Shown: positions 34,634-38,923 of the stretch, in pieces
How the letters are laid out: each line of letters begins with the position of its first letter
Position numbering within the stretch: the first letter of the stretch is position 1
NCBI GenBank assembly: GCA_902767225.1
Contig: CACXGN010000012.1
Coordinates: forward strand, 1 to 38,923
Direction of reading: 5' to 3'
Length of the DNA: 38,923 bases
Origin: an uncultured Eubacteriales bacterium
GTDB lineage: Bacteria; Bacillota; Clostridia; Christensenellales; Borkfalkiaceae
Program-made: the position numbers and the translations under genes
Notes under the pieces: model-generated
Told to the model about the DNA's origin: nothing
Databases searched by the model: none
What the model saw: only the letters and a program-made list of their open reading frames with translations

Positions 34634-34794
34634 TTGCGCCAAAGCGCAAGCCAAGAAAGCACCAACCGTTCGGTTGGTGCTTTCTTTTTATTTGGCTACC
34701 CTGACAGGGCTAGGCGCAAGCGCCTAAACCGCTATGTCCGTATTTGGTTGTCTATCACGCTTGACGTGATTATTCATATTCGGCGTAAAGCATG
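34634..34794. repeat. intergenic hairpin array, block A
   Basis: Consecutive short hairpins: TTGCGC/GCGCAA (34634-34649), the terminator stem (34653-34686), CCCTG/CAGGG (34699-34709), TAGGCG-CAAG-CGCCTA (34711-34726) and ATCACG/CGTGAT (34754-34770). An imperfect TATTCGGCG/CGCCCGAATA pair follows (34777 onward). No coding potential. The terminator stem is followed by TTTGGCT, a feature shared with the blocks at 36.8-37.0 kb and 38.3-38.5 kb. Confidence 0.7.
34653..34690 (+). terminator. terminator of the two-component operon
   Basis: Stem AAGAAAGCACCAACC with GGTTGGTGCTTTCTT (34653-34686), loop GTTC, followed by a T-run. It lies about 75 bases past the kinase stop and also forms the core of hairpin block A. 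Confidence 0.85.
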
Positions 34795-34810
34795 TTCGCG
34801 CCCGAATAGA

Positions 34811-34845
34811 AAAACCACGCAATAATGCTGTTATTGCGTGGTTTT
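34811..34845 (-). terminator. terminator of the S41 protease gene
   Basis: A perfect 15-bp stem, AAAACCACGCAATAA (34811-34825) with TTATTGCGTGGTTTT (34831-34845) and a 5-base loop, 11 bases past the protease stop. Confidence 0.88.
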
Positions 34846-34855
34846 AGTGTTTTTA

Positions 34856-36640
34856 TCACTCTGAATAAGCGGTGGAAAGGTATTCCGCGATATATGCAAA
34901 GTCGTAGAACTTCGTCATATCGAAGTTCCCGTCTTCGCCGTAAACGCTTATCTCAAAGTCGGGCTCAACGCCGCTGTCGACGTTTTCGCCTTTGTTGGTC
35001 GCTATGCAATCGTAACTCGAATGGACGTAAACAAGACCGTCCGCGGTCGTCTCTAATTTGATGGTGCAACTTCCGCCGCCCGTCTTTTCGCCGATTATCT
35101 TATAGCCCGCTTCTTTAAGAAGACACGGAAGAAGGTTACCGCAGGAAAACGCATAAGAGGAAGTCAGAACGCCGATATTGAGCGCTTTGAACTTTTCGGT
35201 TTCCGAAATGTCGTCGTCGTCGAAGTCGCCGTCGAGATCGATATCTATGCCCGAAATATCTGAAACCATGGATTTATTGAAAGTGTTATAGTTTGCATAA
35301 GTGGCTTTTCCTCCGTTAAAAAGGCCAAAAATACCTATAAGCGCTTCTGCCATACCTCCGCCGTTGGTGGTAAGATCCAAAACGAGATTTTCCGCCCCGT
35401 CCGAAAGTGCCTGATAAAGTTTGCTCCTTATGTAAGCGTAAGTATCCTGATCAATCGGAACTTCACCGCCTCTTAAATAGTATTCATCCCAAGATAAAGG
35501 AGACAAAACAAAGGAATCGAAGCCGAGAAATGCCGTCTTTGTCGCTTCGTCATAAAGGTAATAGTTTCCGGAAACGCCGAGTGCGGCGTTCTTCGTCATA
35601 CTGAATTTTTGTGCTTTCAACGTTTTTGCCGTATTTACGTTGAGAAATTCTCTGTAAACCCCGAGCAATGTCGGATTATTGACCAGTTTATTCATAAATA
35701 ACGACATGAAAGACTCGCTATTTATAAGGGACGCTGTATGTCCGCCGTCGTAAAGAACCGCCATAAGAGTGTTGAAACCCGCATAATATTCCGCCTTATC
35801 GGGCGATAAAAGCGCGGCTTTTATTTCCGGATAGAATCTTTCGAGCGCACCGTTCAATCCGAGAGATAAAAGGTTGTTGTCGCCCATAAAAAGTTGAACG
35901 GTATAACCTCTTAAGTTATCGAAGTTGAAGCAAAGTTGGTTATAGGTATACTCGATAAGATCGGCAGGGCGCTTGGTTTCCGTATCGTATAAGGGCGAAA
36001 GATAGTCGTCGCCGAAATAAACGTGGTCTCTTTTTTCTCCGTAAGCACTTCCGCCGTTATCAAGAGTGAAAACCGCATTGCCGTTGTAAGCGACATTGTA
36101 TTGTTCGACGCCGCCTGCGAGAGAACTTAAAAGCGTCAAAGGCACGTAGACCTCCTCGCTCCCCGAATGGATATCTATGCAGTAATTATGCAATGATATT
36201 ACCTTTTCACTCATCGGAGTGCTGATCTTGCCTATTTTCTCCGTAAACAACTTGCTCGTGCTTGACACGAAAAATTCCGCTTCTGAAAACGCGTCGATGT
36301 TATAAACGGTAAGTATATCTTGCTTTGCGTCAAAAATCATATACGCGTCGTCGCTTAGGGCATACTTGATAGAGTCGCCGTTTTTCGAAATCGCAAGATC
36401 GAACTTGAAAAATTCACTGAAATACTGATCGACGCCGATATAAGGAACGTTGGGCGTTTCTGAATAGAACCTCAAAGGGATGGTCTTGTCTACCTTGCCC
36501 GCTTCACGGTATACGTCAACCTGCTTAACGGTATATTGATCAACGTAAGTTTCTTGATCTTCTCCGCCGCAAGCGATGAACGCCGTGAGCGAGAACAAAA
36601 GCGTGAAACATAAAATTATGTTTAATATGGTTTTCTTCAT
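34856..36640 (-). CDS. S41 (C-terminal processing) peptidase-like lipoprotein
   Basis: 594 residues. The start at 36640 follows AAGGAG. Signal peptide with a lipobox-like FIAC at about 23-26, so probably membrane-anchored outside. The N-terminal 300 residues have no recognised domain; GAENLVLDLTTNGGG (about 410) begins the S41 fold. The catalytic Ser is probably in TSSYAFSCGN (about 495) and Lys in GEKTGGGS (about 518), the Ser-Lys spacing of CtpA-type enzymes. An acidic loop (DIDLDGDFDDDD) might bind Ca2+. No clear PDZ domain was seen. Convergent with the two-component operon; the substrate is unknown, although processing of nearby surface proteins is conceivable. Confidence 0.87.
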   Translation of the reverse strand: MKKTILNIILCFTLLFSLTAFIACGGEDQETYVDQYTVKQVDVYREAGKVDKTIPLRFYSETPNVPYIGVDQYFSEFFKFDLAISKNGDSIKYALSDDAYMIFDAKQDILTVYNIDAFSEAEFFVSSTSKLFTEKIGKISTPMSEKVISLHNYCIDIHSGSEEVYVPLTLLSSLAGGVEQYNVAYNGNAVFTLDNGGSAYGEKRDHVYFGDDYLSPLYDTETKRPADLIEYTYNQLCFNFDNLRGYTVQLFMGDNNLLSLGLNGALERFYPEIKAALLSPDKAEYYAGFNTLMAVLYDGGHTASLINSESFMSLFMNKLVNNPTLLGVYREFLNVNTAKTLKAQKFSMTKNAALGVSGNYYLYDEATKTAFLGFDSFVLSPLSWDEYYLRGGEVPIDQDTYAYIRSKLYQALSDGAENLVLDLTTNGGGMAEALIGIFGLFNGGKATYANYNTFNKSMVSDISGIDIDLDGDFDDDDISETEKFKALNIGVLTSSYAFSCGNLLPCLLKEAGYKIIGEKTGGGSCTIKLETTADGLVYVHSSYDCIATNKGENVDSGVEPDFEISVYGEDGNFDMTKFYDFAYIAEYLSTAYSE

Positions 36641-36671
36641 AAACTTTCTCCTTATAAGCAATTCCTATATT

Positions 36672-36700
36672 TTTCTATCATATCCCTTCGATTTTGTCAA
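36672..36700 (-). promoter_or_regulatory. possible promoter of the S41 protease gene
   Basis: Minus-strand TTGACA (36695-36700) with TAGAAA (36672-36677) 17 bases downstream. The -35 is perfect and the -10 is poor, so this is tentative. Confidence 0.4.
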
Positions 36701-36827
36701 GTGATTGAAATATCCGTCGAAAATATATCACATTTTTTAAAGACGCGATAATTGCGTTATAGAGAAATTAAACTTAAATTATTATAAGAAAAGTTTACCC
36801 TTATATCCTCTTTCAACCATACCGTCG

Positions 36828-37040
36828 GCGAACTTTCAGTTCGCTTTAAAATATATCTGTTATGACAGACTCGCCCGCCTTCGATGGGCTTTCTTTGACT
36901 GACAAGGGCTCGGTAGTGAGTTTATGAACGGACGAGTGTCGACTACCGCGACTTGCTTTGTCAAGTCGCTCGCCTGTTTATGCACTGCCACTGACAGTGC
37001 AACGAAAAAGCGAACCACTTTCGTGATTCGCTTTTTCGTT
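36828..37040. repeat. intergenic hairpin array, block B
   Basis: Non-coding stretch between the S41 and GT2 genes with successive hairpins: GCGAACT/AGTTCGC (36828-36844), TCTGT/ACAGA (36856-36869), GCCC/GGGC (36873-36889), GCGACTTG/CAAGTCGC (36948-36969), GCACTG/CAGTGC (36982-37000) and the long terminator stem at 37001-37040. The order small hairpin, small hairpin, long stem, TTTGGCT matches the block at 38.4 kb. The rest of 36641-37087 holds only the tentative protease promoter. Confidence 0.7.
37001..37040 (-). terminator. terminator of the GT2 gene
   Basis: A 14-bp perfect stem, AACGAAAAAGCGAA (37001-37014) with TTCGCTTTTTCGTT (37027-37040), extended inward by three pairs after one mismatch, loop TTTC. 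It lies about 50 bases past the glycosyltransferase stop. Confidence 0.7.
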
Positions 37041-37087
37041 TGGCTGCCTGGGAATCGATTTTATAAGATTTTAAAACGTTTAACTTA

Positions 37088-38095
37088 TCATTTTTTAGTA
37101 ATTTCCTTATTTTTTCCTTTTTTTAGCCTATACATAAAACATGCAAGCTTATATAATATGGCATGTCTAAATATTATTGATACTAGTTTTTCCTTTTTGC
37201 TAAAACTCACTGTTCCAGATTTTTTTAGGTCAGATAGTTTAATTTCGTATATTTTTAAATCTTTTAATGTTTGACTTGCTTTTCTTCCATCTTTTAAGCA
37301 TAAAATTAAGAAACTATACAGCAATTTTGGTAATTCTTGGTCATATATTAATGCATCTGGGTTCTTCTCTTTAAATTCAACGTTCTTCTTTGACAATAGC
37401 AACCTACATAGAAACCACAAATACCCTTTCCCGTTTACACTCATTATCTCATTGTTTTTTACTAGTTTACCATAAGCCGATTCTTCGTTTTCCCTGTAAT
37501 AATAAATAGGCTCGTCTGTTGAGGCAACTCTTTTTGTAATATTTGTAAAATAAAGTGCAAATAGCGTGTCCTGTGAATATCTCATTCTTGAATCAAATGT
37601 CAGATTATTATCTACAATAACACTCTTTTTATAAATATTCAATCTGGCAGTAACACATTTAAAACCTTTTTCAATTGTATATGAAATTTGATTCGCGTCT
37701 AAAACTTTATATATCTTTGAACTGTCTTTTAAATATTGCCAACCATAATAAAAACCGTCTAATTTTTCCTTATCACAAATTTCTATTAAAGGAAGAAAAG
37801 CGTTTTCTGCAACCATATCGTCGCTATCCACAAATGCTATGTATTTACCTTTAGAAAGCTCAATACCTAAATTTCTAGCAGTTGACACACCGCCGTTTTC
37901 TTTATTCACTTTAACAAAATAATCGTAGTTTTGGCAATATTTATCCAAAATTTTTTCAGATTCGTCGGTTGAACCATCGTTAACACAAATAATTTCATGT
38001 TCCCCCTTTATAAAGTTTTGCTTGGTTAACGACATTAAACACTCATCTAAATATTTTTCAACATTATAAACCGGAACTATAATAGATAACTTCAT
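37088..38095 (-). CDS. family 2 glycosyltransferase
   Basis: 335 residues. A GT-A domain at about 1-220: LSIIVPVYNVEKYLDECL at the start, ICVNDGSTDES for nucleotide binding, and FVDSDDMV with the DXD metal motif (about 85-90). A helical C-terminal third with basic residues fits membrane association. It transfers a sugar from a nucleotide donor to a surface polysaccharide or teichoic-type acceptor; specificity is not evident. GGAAGGA precedes the ATG at 38095; the longer frame to 38155 is rejected. AT-rich, like the glycosyltransferase-like gene at the left end. Confidence 0.94.
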   Translation of the reverse strand: MKLSIIVPVYNVEKYLDECLMSLTKQNFIKGEHEIICVNDGSTDESEKILDKYCQNYDYFVKVNKENGGVSTARNLGIELSKGKYIAFVDSDDMVAENAFLPLIEICDKEKLDGFYYGWQYLKDSSKIYKVLDANQISYTIEKGFKCVTARLNIYKKSVIVDNNLTFDSRMRYSQDTLFALYFTNITKRVASTDEPIYYYRENEESAYGKLVKNNEIMSVNGKGYLWFLCRLLLSKKNVEFKEKNPDALIYDQELPKLLYSFLILCLKDGRKASQTLKDLKIYEIKLSDLKKSGTVSFSKKEKLVSIIFRHAILYKLACFMYRLKKGKNKEITKK

Positions 38096-38181
38096 TTTAT
38101 TCCTTCCAACAACTATTATTTTCAAATCGGACTTTTTACATTGGAAAACATCCAATTTGGCGCAAGTCTAAATTTAATTTT

Positions 38182-38210
38182 ATAATATCATAATGTTATA
38201 ATTTTTGCAA
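38182..38210 (-). promoter_or_regulatory. promoter of the GT2 gene
   Basis: Minus-strand TTGCAA (38205-38210) and TATTAT (38182-38187), spacer 17. The leader of about 80 bases contains ATTGGA-AAACA-TCCAAT (38140-38156), a small hairpin about 45 bases before the ATG. Nothing else was seen in 38211-38283. Confidence 0.55.
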
Positions 38211-38376
38211 TCGTTTTTGATTTTAAAACAGTATTATGATTTTATAATACATAATTAATTCACTAGAAAGAATATCCCAAAAGACTCAGGCGACTTGCCA
38301 AACTGTTGACACCGCTAAATATACTTTAAACAGTGCAACAAAGCCCTGCGTAGCAAAGCGGAGCAGTGTCGACGAC

Positions 38377-38464
38377 GCATTTTGCAATAGCAAAATGCTG
38401 TCGGCAGTTCCCTGTCGGGACGACAGGCAAAAAGAAACCCACCATGTTTGGTGGGTTTCTTTTT
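38377..38464. repeat. intergenic hairpin array, block C
   Basis: GCATTTTGC/GCAAAATGC (38377-38398), CCTGTCG/CGACAGG (38411-38427), then a perfect 15-bp terminator-like stem, AAAAAGAAACCCACC with GGTGGGTTTCTTTTT (38429-38464), followed by GATGGCT. The block has no convincing gene; a frame of 73 codons across it is an artefact of the repeats. Confidence 0.7.
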
Positions 38465-38498
38465 GATGGCTAACCCTTCCATTTTAGCTAACACAAAT

Positions 38499-38627
38499 TT
38501 AAATGATGTTTTCCAAAAATAACGCGAATCTCTCAATTATTTCATCATAGATATACTTTGGTGCAAATACAATGCGGTATTTGCAATTCCACGTCGTGTG
38601 TGCTAAACTGTTTGTGTCATTATTCAT
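38499..38627 (-). pseudogene. tnpA: truncated IS200/IS605 transposase TnpA (N-terminal fragment)
   Basis: A 42-codon frame from an ATG with a perfect AGGAGG site. Residues 1-25 (MNNDTNSLAHTTWNCKYRIV then FAPKY) match the start of Y1-transposases of the IS200 group, whose typical pattern is LxHTxWxCKYHIVFxPKYRR. After PKY the match ends abruptly and the frame runs to a stop at 38499. The HUH motif and catalytic tyrosine are absent, so it cannot transpose. Confidence 0.85.
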
Positions 38628-38630
38628 AAA

Positions 38631-38690
38631 ATTTCCTCCTGTGTTTTTATGAAAGTTAGGCTACAAATCCATTTTAACACAGGAGGAAAT
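38631..38690 (-). promoter_or_regulatory. ribosome-site-sequestering stem of the IS200 remnant
   Basis: Perfect 15-bp inverted repeat (38631-38645 and 38676-38690) separated by 30 bases. The arm next to tnpA contains its AGGAGG (38635-38640), so in the transcript the site is buried in a stem. Such a stem is known to repress transposase translation in IS200. Confidence 0.75.
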
Positions 38691-38749
38691 ATTCCGCTCA
38701 TCGGTAAACCTCTTTTGAACCACCGGACTATCCGGTGGTTTTCGCTTAC

Positions 38750-38782
38750 AAAAAAAGGAACCGCCGCGATGAGCGATTCCTT
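38750..38782 (-). terminator. terminator of clpB
   Basis: Outer stem AAGGAA with TTCCTT (38755-38760 and 38777-38782) with further inner G-C and G-U pairing, followed on the minus strand by a run of T residues. It lies 15 bases past the clpB stop. Confidence 0.65.
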
Positions 38783-38796
38783 CTTTACATTAGATT

Positions 38797-38923
38797 TTAA
38801 GAGCGGCGTTGCGTTACGCAAAGCTTATCGTTTTCAACGTCCACGACCAACGTCGTCTCGGGGGCGACGTCTTCGCCGATAATGGCGCGGGCAAGCAGCG
38901 TCTCGACCTTGCTTTGCAAGTAA
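38797..38923 (-). CDS. clpB: C-terminal end of ClpB disaggregase (partial)
   Basis: The last 41 codons of a gene running off the right edge, ending TAA at 38797. The translation begins YLQSKVETLLARAIIGEDVA and continues PETTLVVDVE. This matches the conserved C-terminal segment of Hsp100 ClpB (LQ-x-KVETL-AR-II-GDVAP-TTL-VDV), the AAA+ chaperone that threads aggregated proteins with DnaK. ClpB is favoured over ClpC or ClpA by this ending. GC content is higher than in the neighbouring glycosyltransferase. Confidence 0.85.
   Translation of the reverse strand, partial: YLQSKVETLLARAIIGEDVAPETTLVVDVENDKLCVTQRRS

Larger units (their letters stand above)
38499..38745 (-). mobile_element. decayed IS200/IS605 element, left end only
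   Basis: Reading along the minus strand: a perfect terminal-type hairpin (AACCACCGGA, loop, TCCGGTGGTT; 38718-38740), then a long stem around the tnpA ribosome site (38631-38690), then the tnpA start. This order matches the left end of IS200-like elements. No matching right end was found; hairpin block C follows directly. The element sits next to the clpB terminator, a typical intergenic landing place. Confidence 0.75.

Noticed and set aside
37040..37060. A tRNA-like 3' end on the minus strand (ATCGATTCC followed by GCAGCCA)
   Set aside because: No T-stem pairing, no anticodon or D arm upstream, so it is not a tRNA; the similarity is limited to the loop and CCA.
36924..37274. A plus-strand frame of 116 codons
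   Set aside because: It spans hairpin block B and the antisense of the GT2 C-terminus, with no domain or start signal.
38315..38536. A minus-strand frame of 73 codons ending in Arg- and Cys-rich sequence
   Set aside because: It runs straight through hairpin block C and out of frame into the IS200 remnant; no ribosome site; best explained as repeat sequence.
1..38923. CRISPR arrays, rRNA or prophage
   Set aside because: No regularly spaced direct repeats, no rRNA-like sequence and no phage structural, integrase or lysis genes were found on either strand.

Overview
The window looks like chromosome from an uncultured, low-to-moderate GC, anaerobic Gram-positive bacterium of the Clostridia type (probably gut-associated; lineage not determined). 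Evidence: strong AGGAGG-type ribosome binding sites, near-consensus TTGACA-17-TATAAT promoters, dense rho-independent terminators, a flavodoxin / iron alcohol dehydrogenase operon, a LytS-type kinase, and cohesin and dockerin modules. Most genes lie on the minus strand. No rRNA, tRNA or CRISPR array was seen.

Left part (1-13.7 kb): a glycosyltransferase-like gene (with the possible tail of a preceding gene), then minus-strand housekeeping and accessory genes. These are an unknown membrane protein, an ArsB/SLC13-type permease, and a six-gene run starting with an autoregulated TetR gene (tetR, Fe-alcohol dehydrogenase, flavodoxin, cupin, aldo/keto reductase, TMEM175-like channel). Next come a Na+-coupled NSS transporter, a hexapeptide acetyltransferase, a lipoprotein form of MTA/SAH nucleosidase, and a pair made of an HxxxD acyltransferase and a cardiolipin synthase. 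The tetR promoter is a perfect consensus bracketed by two copies of a TGAC-N5-GTCA operator.

Middle (13.8-19.5 kb): a type III restriction-modification operon. Between mod and res it carries two AT-rich passenger genes, a DUF2971 protein and a two-helix membrane protein, so it is a good candidate for an extended defence island.

Centre-right (19.5-34.6 kb): the most striking locus. One minus-strand operon encodes a 2946-residue secreted protein with beta-helix, cohesin-like, Ig/MBG and InlB-like regions and a clear two-loop dockerin in its middle. Two cohesin proteins with C-terminal membrane anchors follow, then a membrane protein with DUF1508-like and YjbR-like parts. The giant has no anchor of its own, so the natural reading is a self-contained cohesin-dockerin surface-display system. 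Divergent from it is a two-component system (XRE-HTH fused to a receiver, plus a LytS-like 7TM histidine kinase). Between the two lies a perfect inverted repeat beside both promoters.

Right end (34.6-38.9 kb): an S41-type protease lipoprotein, a GT2 glycosyltransferase, three hairpin-rich intergenic repeat blocks of shared architecture, a decayed IS200/IS605 left end with a truncated tnpA, and the 3' end of clpB.
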